From Virgisporangium aurantiacum (lineage in GTDB: Bacteria > Actinomycetota > Actinomycetes > Mycobacteriales > Micromonosporaceae), in contig NZ_BOPG01000047.1 in assembly GCF_016863635.1 (NCBI RefSeq), positions 62,001-126,000 of the forward strand: a stretch of DNA of 64,000 bases, written 5' to 3'. Below the pieces are notes generated by a model. It did no database searches, was not told the DNA's origin, and was given only the letters and a program-made list of their open reading frames with translations. Below are positions 1 to 8,094 of the stretch, in pieces. The position numbers were made by a program, and so were the translations under genes. How positions within the stretch are numbered: the first letter of the stretch is position 1; each line of letters starts with the position of its first letter.

Positions 1-1
1 C

Positions 2-736
2 CGCGCCGCCGCCACGGTGGCCGACCGGTACGGCGTCCGGTTCACGTCGGCGCCCTACGGGGCCACCGGTGCCACCGTGCGCCGCCCGGTGCTGGCCGCC
101 GCGGCCGGCTCCGACGAACTGTTCACGCTGCGCGAACTCGGCTTCGACGTACGCACCGTTTCAACCGCGTCGCTCAACGCCGGCACCGAGCTGGCCGGCA
201 TCGACGTCCTCTACGTGTCCTCGGGCCTGACATACACCGCGCTCAATGCCAGTGCCCGCGCCCGCGTCGACGAGTTCCTCGCCACCGGCGGCGTGGTGAC
301 CCGCGGCGCCACCGGTGCCCGCTTCAACGCCGACGCCCACCTGCTCCCGGTGACCGCCGTCGCCGGCCGCGGCGACGCCAACGGCGTGGTCTCGTTGACC
401 AACGGACCGGGCCTGCTCGGCAACGGCGCGACGACCACCGCGTTCGTCTACTCGCCGTTGTTCTTCACCAACGTCGGCCCGGGCGTCTCGGTCGAGCAGC
501 GCTACGCGCCCGGCAACCCCCTGATCGCCGGCCACTGGCTCCCGAACGCCACCGGCGCCGGCGGTCCCGAACAGGCCGCCGGCCAGGCCGCGGTGGTGTC
601 CGGCTTGGCCCCGGCCGGAACGGCGACGGTACTGTTCGGCACCGAGCCGATGTTCCGTAATCACCCGAAGGGCACCTTCGCCCAGGTGGCGAGGGCCGCG
701 TTCTGGGCCACCGCCGCAGTACCCGCCCAGGTCTAA
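2..736 (+). CDS. C-terminal part of a secreted M14-type zinc carboxypeptidase (5' end outside window)
   Basis: The reading frame is open to the left window edge, so only the C-terminal ~245 residues are visible; the GTG at 17 is probably internal. The segment has a glutamine-amidotransferase-like fold pattern (LRELGFDVRTVS, then DVLYVSSG) and ends with TATVLFGTEPMFRNHPKG followed by an AFW motif. From memory of the family, this tail follows the catalytic domain in large secreted actinomycete M14 metallocarboxypeptidases. No zinc-binding residues lie in the visible part, so catalytic competence cannot be judged. It ends 51 bases before an inverted-repeat doublet that may separate it from the next transcription unit. 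The family assignment is moderate; the fact that it is a real coding region is solid. Confidence 0.6.
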   Translation, partial: RAAATVADRYGVRFTSAPYGATGATVRRPVLAAAAGSDELFTLRELGFDVRTVSTASLNAGTELAGIDVLYVSSGLTYTALNASARARVDEFLATGGVVTRGATGARFNADAHLLPVTAVAGRGDANGVVSLTNGPGLLGNGATTTAFVYSPLFFTNVGPGVSVEQRYAPGNPLIAGHWLPNATGAGGPEQAAGQAAVVSGLAPAGTATVLFGTEPMFRNHPKGTFAQVARAAFWATAAVPAQV

Positions 737-787
737 CCCGTCGCCACACCTCTCAGGCAGTGGGTCCACAGCGGACCCACCGCCGCT

Positions 788-954
788 GATCTTGCAGTTG
801 TGCACGCCGAAAAACAGGCGAATTCCAGACGAAAGGGCGGGCACAACTGCAAGATCGAGAACCGAGCACTGTCCTCCGGCGTCGATCTTGCAGTTGTGGT
901 GCCTTGTTCGCCCGTATTTGCCCGTGTTTGCGGCCCACCACAACTGCAAGATCG
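788..954. repeat. Two tandem long-loop inverted repeats with a shared 15-16 bp core
   Basis: The core GATCTTGCAGTTGTG occurs four times in alternating orientation: 788-803 (+), 841-856 (-), 884-899 (+) and 938-953 (-). The first pair is a perfect 16-bp inverted repeat with a 37-base loop. The second pair is a perfect 17-bp inverted repeat (883-899 with 938-954) with a 38-base loop. The unit lies between the M14-type gene and the repeat-protein gene and codes for nothing recognisable. It looks like a REP/BIME-type mobile palindrome, but no transposase is visible in the window. Confidence 0.8.
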
Positions 955-1159
955 ACTCGCCTGGGGCGGTCACAGCAGCTGTCACTGTTCCTGAAACGGT
1001 GATCTTGACCGGTCGACCTGACGACGTCAGCCGCCGCGCAAACAGGCCCACCCGTCACGTGCCGTTGCGGCACCGACCACACCCAGGATCGTGCCGAAGC
1101 GGTAACAGATGTCAATTTGCCGGTTATGGATATGCCGGCAACGTCGCATACTACGTTGC

Positions 1160-3376
1160 GTGCAGGGGGAGAACGACCGGATCGACGCCAGGACCAATCT
1201 CGGGAAGGACGCCGAAGAGCCCGCGGCCGAGCACCAACCCATCGACAAACCGCAACCCGCCGACGAGCCAGTTGCCGACGAGCCAGTTGCCGCCGAGCCA
1301 GTTGCCGCCGAGCCAGTTGCCGCCGAGCCAGTTGCCGCCGAGCCAGTTGCCGCCGAGCCGGTTACCGCCGAGCCGGTTACCGACGAGCCAAGTACTGACG
1401 ACCCGGTTGCCGACGACCCGGTTGCCGAGCCGGTTGCCGCCGAGCCGGTTACCGCCGAGCCGGTTACCGCCGAGCCAGCCGCCGTGGGCCGACCCGCCGA
1501 GGCCTCAGCGGCCGAGGATCCGGTAGTCGAGGGCGCATCGGCCAGGGATCCGCAATCCGAGGATTCGGCAACCGAGGCCCCGAAGACCGAGGCTCCGCAA
1601 TCGGAGGCAGCCGGAAAGCCGGGATCCGAGGAGCCGAACCCGAGCGAACCCGCAGCTGAGGAGCGTGGACCCGAGCACCCGCCCGCAGGGCCGCCAGCCA
1701 TCGCAGCCCCAGCCCTCGCCCCACCCCCCGCCCTGGCCCCGGCCGTCGAATCGCCGGAGTCCGAGGACGCGCGATCCGAGGATGACCAGGCCGCGAGCGC
1801 ACGGTCCGAGGACGCCGAGCCCGAGAGCCTGCGGTCCGAGGATGCGCGATCCGAGGATGCCCAGCCTGAGGACGCCCAGCCCGAGGACGCCCAGCCCGAG
1901 AGCGCGCTGTCCGTGGTTCCGCTCCCCGAGGAGCCCCCCGCTGGTTTGGCCCAGGCCGGGAAGCCGGCCGCCTTGCAGCCACCCGCCGCAGGCGCGGCGC
2001 TCCCTGCCGCTGAGGCGACATCCGCCACCGAATCGCCCGGCGCTCAGACACCAAGTGCTGCTGAGCCAACCCCGACCGCTGCCGCAACCCCGGCCGTGTC
2101 GGCCGAGCCAACCCCAGCCGTGTCGGCCGAGCCAGGCCCGGCCGCATCGGGCGAGCCGACCTCGGGCGAGCCGACCTCGGGCGAGCCGACCTCGGGCGAG
2201 CCGATTCCGGCTGAGTCCACCCCGGCCCGGGTTTCTGATGCGGCCCCAGCAGCCCTCGATACACCTCGCGCCGTCGACCCGCCCGCCGCTGGCCAGCTGC
2301 CCGTCTACACCCCGCAACCCCTGAGCGGCCCGGCCATCCCCGGTGCCACCCCGCCCGCAGCCTTCGTCCCCTACCCCGCACCGCCGGTCAACGTCGAGCC
2401 GATCTTGCGTCGGGAGGCGGATCGGCGTCAGGCGTGGTTGGTCGGCGTCTTCACCGTGATTCTCGCGATCATGGTGGCCGTCGGGATGTATGTGGGGTTG
2501 GACGCGCTGGAGGAGAGCGGGGAGACGGCCGCTCCGGCGGCTACGCGGTCTTCGGCGCCGGCGGTGCTGACGCCGGAGGAGTACCAGCAGATGTTGGCGT
2601 CGGCGGATGCCGCGCTCGCCGCGTCCTTCGGGCGGTTCGCGACGGCGCCGGGGCCGGCGGCGCTCGACTCGACAGCGACGTCGCTGGCCTTGGCCATCGA
2701 CGCGGAGACGGACAAGCTTTCGGCCGTGCGACCGCCGGCGCCGGCTAAACAGGCGCACGAGTTGCTGGTCAACGGGCTGAACCAGCTGCAGTGGGAACCG
2801 TCGGGGGTCGACATCGAGGGGCGGGTGGACGGTGCTTCGTGCACCGGGCCGGCCGGAGCGGCCTCGGTGGCTCGGACCACGCCGGCCGTCCTGGTGCGGG
2901 CGGCGGCCGAGCAGCTCAAGGCGGTTGACGCGCGGTACGTGTTCGGCACGTTCCTGCCGGCGCCGACCGAGCTTCTGACCCGGCAGCTGGGGAACGGTAC
3001 CTACCTGAAGCGCACGTCGACCAATGGCTCGGGGCTGCTGAAGGTCAACAACGAGGGGCCCAGGGACACCGCCGTCAGCCTGGTTCTGGCGGGGGAGACC
3101 GCGCCGCGGCTGACCGTTTACGTGCGTGCCAAGTCGTCGTTCACGGCGCGTGGCATCACCGACGGCAACTACCTGGTCTTCACGACGGCCGGCGTCGACT
3201 GGGATTCGAGCATGCGCGTGTTCAGCCGCGACTGCGAGTTCATGAAGTTCACCGACCCCCTTGAGTTCAAGACGAACCGGGGCACCTACACCGAGTGGAC
3301 GATCACCCTCTCGCCGACGGAGAGCGGCAACGCCACGGTGGAGGACGTCGACGCCGAGTCGTACCCCACGGGATGA
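1160..3376 (+). CDS. Single-pass membrane protein with a long acidic Pro/Ala/Glu repeat cytoplasmic tail
   Basis: About 738 residues. The first ~420 are low-complexity and strongly acidic: tandem A-E-P-V pentads, then S-E-D-A-R/Q blocks, then T-S-G-E-P pentads. One hydrophobic segment follows at about 426-447 (WLVGVFTVILAIMVAVGMYV), preceded by Arg-rich residues, so the repeat tail should be cytoplasmic. The ~280-residue C-terminal part would be outside the cell and carries two Cys, consistent with a disulfide. The start is uncertain: an ATG at 1109 would add 17 Cys/Arg/Trp-rich residues. The GTG at 1160 is preferred because a -10-like CATACT ends 7 bases upstream, suggesting a leaderless message. 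No family is recognised. The tail resembles those of actinobacterial membrane proteins that scaffold or tether partners, but no function is assigned. Confidence 0.75.
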   Translation: MQGENDRIDARTNLGKDAEEPAAEHQPIDKPQPADEPVADEPVAAEPVAAEPVAAEPVAAEPVAAEPVTAEPVTDEPSTDDPVADDPVAEPVAAEPVTAEPVTAEPAAVGRPAEASAAEDPVVEGASARDPQSEDSATEAPKTEAPQSEAAGKPGSEEPNPSEPAAEERGPEHPPAGPPAIAAPALAPPPALAPAVESPESEDARSEDDQAASARSEDAEPESLRSEDARSEDAQPEDAQPEDAQPESALSVVPLPEEPPAGLAQAGKPAALQPPAAGAALPAAEATSATESPGAQTPSAAEPTPTAAATPAVSAEPTPAVSAEPGPAASGEPTSGEPTSGEPTSGEPIPAESTPARVSDAAPAALDTPRAVDPPAAGQLPVYTPQPLSGPAIPGATPPAAFVPYPAPPVNVEPILRREADRRQAWLVGVFTVILAIMVAVGMYVGLDALEESGETAAPAATRSSAPAVLTPEEYQQMLASADAALAASFGRFATAPGPAALDSTATSLALAIDAETDKLSAVRPPAPAKQAHELLVNGLNQLQWEPSGVDIEGRVDGASCTGPAGAASVARTTPAVLVRAAAEQLKAVDARYVFGTFLPAPTELLTRQLGNGTYLKRTSTNGSGLLKVNNEGPRDTAVSLVLAGETAPRLTVYVRAKSSFTARGITDGNYLVFTTAGVDWDSSMRVFSRDCEFMKFTDPLEFKTNRGTYTEWTITLSPTESGNATVEDVDAESYPTG
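1259..1475 (+). repeat. In-frame 15-bp tandem repeats encoding A-E/D-E-P-V pentads
   Basis: Near-identical 15-bp units (GCCGCCGAGCCAGTT, with GAC/GCC and CCA/CCG variants) are repeated head to tail about fourteen times inside the membrane-protein gene. Several adjacent copies are identical at the nucleotide level, which points to recent slippage or unequal crossing-over. Copy number may vary between strains. Confidence 0.85.
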
Positions 3377-3404
3377 CGGCGCCCGCCATGGCAGGCTGGC
3401 CCGC

Positions 3405-4313
3405 GTGAAGATCTCGCCGTTGCTGACCCGCAACGTGACGGGCGTCTGGGGTGACGCGGGCCGCAGTTGGCTTGCGGGCCTGCCCGCCCTGCTCACCGAG
3501 GTGCTCGACCGGTGGCGCCTCACGCCGGGCGACCCGTTCGCGCTGACCTACCACTGGGTGATGGCGGTGACCCGGGAGAGCGGCGAAGCCGCCGTGCTCA
3601 AGCTCGGCGTACCCACCTCGGAGCACCTGCGCGTGGAGGCCACCGCGCTCCGGACCTGGGCGGGCAACGGCGCCGTGCGGCTGCTCGAACACGACCTCGA
3701 CCGGGGTGCGCTGCTCATGGAACGGGCCGAACCCGGGACGCGGGCGGCGACGCTCGTGCCGCACGACGACGCGACCGCCACCGGCGTGCTGCTCGACGTG
3801 ATGCACGGCCTGCACGCCACCCCGCCACCCGCGACGGGGATACCGGACCTGCGCGACCTGGCAGGAGGCTTCGCCCAATACCTGCACCGGTTCCCGGACG
3901 GCGGACCGCTGCCGGAGCGCTGGGTGCGGACGGCCGCCCGGCTGTTCGACGAGCTCTGCGACTCGGCGCCGGCACGGGTGCTGCTGCACGGCGACCTGCA
4001 CCACGACAACGTGCTCCGGGCGGGCCGCCGGCCCTGGCTCGCGATCGACCCGCACGGCTACGTGGGCGACCCCGGCTTCGACCTGGGTTGCCTGCTGTAC
4101 AACCCCGATCCGGGCGCGCCCGAACCCGACGCCGTGGCGTTGCTGCCGGCACGGCTGGAACAACTCACCGCCGGGGCCGGCCAACCGCGCGAACGCGTGG
4201 TGGCCTGGGGCTTCGTGATGGCCGTGCTCTCGGAGGTGTGGACCTGCGAAGACGGTGGCGAACCGGACGGCAAGCCGCTCGACGTGGCGCGGGCGCTGGA
4301 ACCCCTGCTCTAG
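3405..4313 (+). CDS. APH(6)/hydroxyurea-type aminoglycoside phosphotransferase family kinase
   Basis: 302 residues from a GTG start at 3405. The protein has the small-molecule kinase catalytic loop LLHGDLHHDNVL near residue 195 and a metal-binding segment, IDPHGYVGDPGFDLG, near 215. This matches the streptomycin 6-phosphotransferase/hydroxyurea phosphotransferase family. Family members phosphorylate a hydroxyl on an aminoglycoside or similar small molecule using ATP, in the cytoplasm. Many chromosomal actinomycete copies have unknown substrates, so resistance should not be assumed. The start follows the membrane-protein stop by 28 bases with a weak GGCAGG ribosome site, so read-through transcription is possible. 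Confidence 0.85.
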   Translation: MKISPLLTRNVTGVWGDAGRSWLAGLPALLTEVLDRWRLTPGDPFALTYHWVMAVTRESGEAAVLKLGVPTSEHLRVEATALRTWAGNGAVRLLEHDLDRGALLMERAEPGTRAATLVPHDDATATGVLLDVMHGLHATPPPATGIPDLRDLAGGFAQYLHRFPDGGPLPERWVRTAARLFDELCDSAPARVLLHGDLHHDNVLRAGRRPWLAIDPHGYVGDPGFDLGCLLYNPDPGAPEPDAVALLPARLEQLTAGAGQPRERVVAWGFVMAVLSEVWTCEDGGEPDGKPLDVARALEPLL

Positions 4314-4355
4314 CGGGACCACGCTCGAGGAGCCGGGCGTGGCAGGATTCGCCGG

Positions 4356-5675
4356 GTGCTGGAAATGGACCTGGAGCGATTCGTCGCGGAGCACTCGTCG
4401 GCCACGTCGCTGGGGCTGTACGGCAGCAGCGATCCCGCCCGCGGGTTGGCGGCGTTGGACGCGGCCGCGCGTGCGGTGGGCGGCATCCCGCACCCCGACG
4501 AGCCGAACCACTCCCTGCCGAACTGGTGCACGGCGGTCATGCGTGAGGGCGTGCCGGTCTTCCACCTCGACATGCAGGACAACCGTGACTACGCCGGCCG
4601 GGTGGCGCGCATCCTGCTCGACAGCATCGCGGCGGCAGGCGCCGACGGCCGGTTGGAGCCGTACCGGTGGCCGGATCCCGGCTACGAGGCCGACCACCGT
4701 GCCGGCATCTTCGAGGGGGAGCGGACCAACCTCGACGGACGCGGCCTGCTGCCCGGCTTCCCCGACGGATTCCCGGTGCCCGACGACGCCGAACCCGTGC
4801 TCGCCCAGCGCCTGCCCGATGGTGGTGAGCACGTCGCCTGGCGCCGCGACGGCGCGCCGCTCGCCGACTATCCGCAGCGCCTGCGGGCGTTCGGCTGCGA
4901 ACTCGGGCCGGCATCGGCAGGTAACCACACCGAGGCGTTGGGCATGGCGCGCCTGGCACTGTGGCGGGACGGCGCGGGCGGCACGCTCTCGCTCTACCGC
5001 GAACCACGCTGGCCCGGCCATCCGCCGACCCGCTGGTACGCCAGCGTGGTGTGGCGGCCGACCGCCGACCGTCCACCGGAGACGGTCGACGGCCCACCCG
5101 GCGGCTGGCCCGGGCCACCGGAGTTCGACGCCGCGGCCGCCCGTCGCCTGGCCGCGTCGCTGGTGCCGGCCGAACACGCCGACGGGGTCGCGATGCTGCT
5201 CGCCTTCGGCGAGGCGAACGGCGTGCTCGAACCCGTGATGCGATCGGTCGGCCGGGGGCCGGCCGCGCTCACCCACCTCGCGGCGCACGCCGCCCCGTTC
5301 GTGCGCCCGCTCGCCGACCGGCAGCGGGCGGCGATCCGCGACGTCTCGATCGTGCTGACGGCCAACTGGGCCGTCGCCGGCACCACCCACCACGTGAAGC
5401 CGCCGACGGTGGCGGTCGACGCCGACGGCTTCCGGTACGAGGCCACCGCGCGCGGCCGGTTCCTCACCGTGCTCGACCCGGCCGGCACGGAGGTGGCGGA
5501 GACCGTGCTGTCGATCCTCGAACCCGCCCGCTTCCTGCAGAACCTGCTCCGCGACCTGCGCGCCGGCCGGCGCCCCGACCCGGGCCTGCTCGCCCGGCTG
5601 CTCGCCGACCTCGACCCCGACCGGGTCGCCGCGGCGACCGGGGCGTGCTGGCTGATCCCGGCGGCCGCTCATTGA
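4356..5675 (+). CDS. Conserved-looking hypothetical protein, 439 residues
   Basis: The frame is long, GC-codon-biased and clearly coding from a GTG at 4356; an ATG at 4365 is an alternative. No family is recognised. The protein has no signal peptide or membrane segment, so it is probably cytoplasmic. The N-terminal half contains several Asp/Asn/Trp-rich turns. The C-terminal part (from about residue 300) has an Ala/Arg helix followed by HHVKPPTVAVDADGFRYEATARG and then FLTVLDPAGTEVAETVLSIL, suggesting a small beta domain. It lies 42 bases after the kinase gene and could share its transcript. It overlaps the convergent lipoprotein gene by 7 bases. Confidence 0.65.
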   Translation: MLEMDLERFVAEHSSATSLGLYGSSDPARGLAALDAAARAVGGIPHPDEPNHSLPNWCTAVMREGVPVFHLDMQDNRDYAGRVARILLDSIAAAGADGRLEPYRWPDPGYEADHRAGIFEGERTNLDGRGLLPGFPDGFPVPDDAEPVLAQRLPDGGEHVAWRRDGAPLADYPQRLRAFGCELGPASAGNHTEALGMARLALWRDGAGGTLSLYREPRWPGHPPTRWYASVVWRPTADRPPETVDGPPGGWPGPPEFDAAAARRLAASLVPAEHADGVAMLLAFGEANGVLEPVMRSVGRGPAALTHLAAHAAPFVRPLADRQRAAIRDVSIVLTANWAVAGTTHHVKPPTVAVDADGFRYEATARGRFLTVLDPAGTEVAETVLSILEPARFLQNLLRDLRAGRRPDPGLLARLLADLDPDRVAAATGACWLIPAAAH

Positions 5676-6433
5676 CCGAGGAGTTTGTAGACGTTCTCCG
5701 GCGCCTCGACGATGTCACCGGCGGATGGCCGGTCGACCACGACCGGTTCGCCGAATCCCGAGTACGTCGTGTCGGTGGTGATGGCGGGAATGCCGCCGGA
5801 CGCGGGAACCGTCACCGACACCCACGTCAACCGCCCCTGCGGGCCGAACCGGGCCTGCCACTGCGCGTTCTTCAACCCGTCGCCTAACGCGCCGGCCACC
5901 TCGGGCAGCACGCTTCCGCCCGTGGACAGGTCGACCGTGCCGCGCAGTTCATCCGGCCCGGTGCGCTCGATCGACGTGAGCGCGGAGACCAGCGCGAGCT
6001 TGCCGCTCAGGTCGTCGGGGCCGCCGACACCCACCGCCCGGAACGACGTGAGCCGCCGCCCGTCGATGTGCGCCCACCGACCGCTCGGCACGCCCGGCAG
6101 CGCCGGCACGTCGAACCGCAGGTACACGTCGGTGCCGAGCACGACGACGTCGGTCTTCGTGGCCTTTCCGGCGGCCGCCGACGCCGACTGCGTGAGCCGC
6201 ATGGCCCGGCGGCCCGGATCGGCGACTCCCTCCGACGTGCTCGAGACGCTGTTGAGCGTGGAACTGCCGGCGATGCGGAACGTCGCCGAGTTCAATGCCT
6301 TGATGCCGGCGAGAAGTTGTTCCTTGGGATCGGCGGGGGACCGGGGGGTCGACGAGACAACACCCCTGGAACCGCAGCCACCGACGAGCGCCAACGCCGT
6401 GATGAGGGCAGCAAACATCCTGATAACACGCAT
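5669..6433 (-). CDS. LppX/LprG-like secreted lipoprotein
   Basis: 254 residues. The N-terminus is a lipoprotein signal, MRVIRMFAALITALALVGGC, whose lipobox LVGGC puts the lipidated Cys near residue 20. The mature part (DPKEQLLAGIKALNSATFRIAG, split by a cleft-forming beta sheet) resembles the LolA/LppX-type fold of actinobacterial lipoproteins that bind lipids or glycolipids at the cell surface. This is a fold-level guess from pattern, not a proven match. It sits on the outer face of the membrane. It is monocistronic, convergent with the preceding gene and overlaps it by 7 bases. An in-frame ATG at codon 6 is an alternative start. Confidence 0.7.
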   Translation of the reverse strand: MRVIRMFAALITALALVGGCGSRGVVSSTPRSPADPKEQLLAGIKALNSATFRIAGSSTLNSVSSTSEGVADPGRRAMRLTQSASAAAGKATKTDVVVLGTDVYLRFDVPALPGVPSGRWAHIDGRRLTSFRAVGVGGPDDLSGKLALVSALTSIERTGPDELRGTVDLSTGGSVLPEVAGALGDGLKNAQWQARFGPQGRLTWVSVTVPASGGIPAITTDTTYSGFGEPVVVDRPSAGDIVEAPENVYKLLGQ

Positions 6434-6555
6434 GTGGTCCTCCCCAGGACAACGCCGGAAATCCGACGCCGGAGGCCGACGATAGCAACCCGTCGCGCAG
6501 CGTGCTGCCCCACAAGCGGAGCGTTGTAGTTGATCAAAGAAGGCTTAAAAAGAGA

Positions 6556-7314
6556 TCAAGCCAGAGCGGCCACCGCCGCGTCGAGACCGCCACGCCAGAC
6601 GACCCCGGCCTCGCTGAATCCCGCCTCCCGCAACGATTTTACGTGCCAGCCCGACGGCGGGTGCCACTCCGCGCTGTGCCCGCCCGGATAGATCTGCTTC
6701 CGCTTCTCCACCAACGGTGCCAGTGCCGGATCCAGCGCCACCCGCTCCCACCACGCCGTCCATGACAGCCGGGCGCCGGTGGCGTACAGCGCCTCGCGTC
6801 GCGCCCGCGCCCACTCCTCGGTGCGTGCGTTCAACAACGGCAACGACTCCTCGGGCATGTGGTCGGCGTTGATGAACACGCCACCCGGACGCAGCACCGA
6901 CCGGATCTCTCCAAAGAGGACGGTCAGCCGCTCGGGCTGGAACCAGTGCAGCGCCGTCGCGGTGAGCACCGCGTCGTAGGGCCTGTGCGGCAACACGTTC
7001 ACCCACGACGGGTCGTTGAGGTCGGCGGAGACCACGGTCGCCCGGCCGGCCAGGGACGCCTCGGCGAGCGTCAGGAGCACGGGATCCTGATCGACCACAG
7101 TGGATACGAGCGCCGGGAACCGGGCCAGCGCGCGCAACGTGATCGACCCGGTTCCGCCGGCGAGATCGAGCACGCGCGGCCCCGAATCGCCGGCAACCGC
7201 CGAGACCGTATCCAGCATCGCCGCGATGCGGTGCTCTCGGTCCGGCATGAACCCCTCCTGCTGGCGGTCCCAGCTCTCCTGCCACGCGGAAGCATCAAAG
7301 ACGTAAGGAGTCAT
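6556..7314 (-). CDS. Class I SAM-dependent methyltransferase
   Basis: 252 residues from the ATG at 7312-7314. SAM-binding motif I, VLDLAGGTGSITLRAL, lies near residue 48. The acidic strand-2 position is VVDQDP, and motif IV is YDAVLTATALHWFQPERL, followed by LRPGGVFINADH. This is the usual order for the Methyltransf_25/11 family of small-molecule methyltransferases in the cytoplasm. The substrate is unknown. The frame can be read further upstream, but the extension would run antisense through the ZIP gene, so the internal ATG is preferred. It is divergent from the ZIP gene with 54 bases between starts. Confidence 0.85.
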   Translation of the reverse strand: MTPYVFDASAWQESWDRQQEGFMPDREHRIAAMLDTVSAVAGDSGPRVLDLAGGTGSITLRALARFPALVSTVVDQDPVLLTLAEASLAGRATVVSADLNDPSWVNVLPHRPYDAVLTATALHWFQPERLTVLFGEIRSVLRPGGVFINADHMPEESLPLLNARTEEWARARREALYATGARLSWTAWWERVALDPALAPLVEKRKQIYPGGHSAEWHPPSGWHVKSLREAGFSEAGVVWRGGLDAAVAALA

Positions 7315-7368
7315 AGTCAGTAGGCTACTTACACGAAAAACCAAAGTCCAGGGTGGGACCATGAACGA

Positions 7369-8094
7369 ATGCTGGAAGCGGCATTCTGGGGATTCGTGGG
7401 CGGGTTCGCCCTGCTCGTCGGCGCGGTGATCGGCCTCAAAGCGCGGCTGCCGCAGCGCGTGGTCGGCGGCGTGATGGCGTTCGGCGCGGGCGTGCTCATC
7501 AGCGCCGTCGCGTTCGACCTCGTGGAGGAGGGCTTCGAAAAAGCCGGAACCGGGCCGGTGCTCGGCGGGCTCGCGGCCGGCGCGCTCACGTTCTTTCTGG
7601 GCGACGCGATCATCGACCGCCGGGGTGGCGACCAACGCAAGCGGTCGGGCGGGCAGCAGGCGGCGGGCGCCTCCGCGGCGATCGTGCTCGGCGCCGTGCT
7701 CGACGGCATCCCCGAGTCGGCCGCGATCGGTGTGTCGCTGCTCGGCGGCGGCACCGTGAGCGTCGCCGTCGTGGTGGCGGTCTTCCTGTCGAACGTCCCC
7801 GAGTCGTTGTCGGCGGCCGTCGGCCTGCGCACGGCCGGCCACTCGGCGCGCGCGATCCTCGCGCTCTGGTCGGTGGTCGCGGTGGTCAGCGCGGTCGCGG
7901 CCGCGCTGGGTTACGCCCTGCTGGGTGACGCGTCAGCAGCGTCCGTCGCGGTCGTGCAGGCGTTCGCGGCCGGCGCCATCCTGACGATGCTCGCGGACAC
8001 GATGATGCCCGAGGCGTTCCAGGACGACGGCCGGCTCACCGGTCTCCTCACCAGCGCCGGCTTCGTCACGGCATTCCTGGTCAGCCATCTGTGA
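7369..8094 (+). CDS. ZIP-family metal transporter
   Basis: 241 residues with about eight predicted membrane helices and a short basic/Gly loop after the third. Conserved ZIP motifs are visible: LDGIPESAAIG in helix 4 and LSNVPESLSAA in helix 5, whose polar residues form the metal path in the family. ZIP proteins move zinc or other divalent metals into the cytoplasm. The length fits the compact bacterial subgroup. The His-rich cytoplasmic loop of eukaryotic ZIPs is absent, replaced by a short GGDQRKRSGGQQ segment. It is divergent from the methyltransferase and overlaps the convergent aminotransferase gene by 14 bases. Confidence 0.85.
   Translation: MLEAAFWGFVGGFALLVGAVIGLKARLPQRVVGGVMAFGAGVLISAVAFDLVEEGFEKAGTGPVLGGLAAGALTFFLGDAIIDRRGGDQRKRSGGQQAAGASAAIVLGAVLDGIPESAAIGVSLLGGGTVSVAVVVAVFLSNVPESLSAAVGLRTAGHSARAILALWSVVAVVSAVAAALGYALLGDASAASVAVVQAFAAGAILTMLADTMMPEAFQDDGRLTGLLTSAGFVTAFLVSHL

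Noticed and set aside
788..954. The inverted repeats as a normal intrinsic terminator for the M14 gene
   Set aside because: Loops of 37-38 bases and alternating duplicate copies are unlike terminators; no T-tract follows.
1505..3523. A long minus-strand frame opposite the repeat membrane protein
   Set aside because: Its repeats (R-L-A-R-G etc.) mirror the acidic repeat coding on the plus strand. It has no motif and ends inside the kinase gene.
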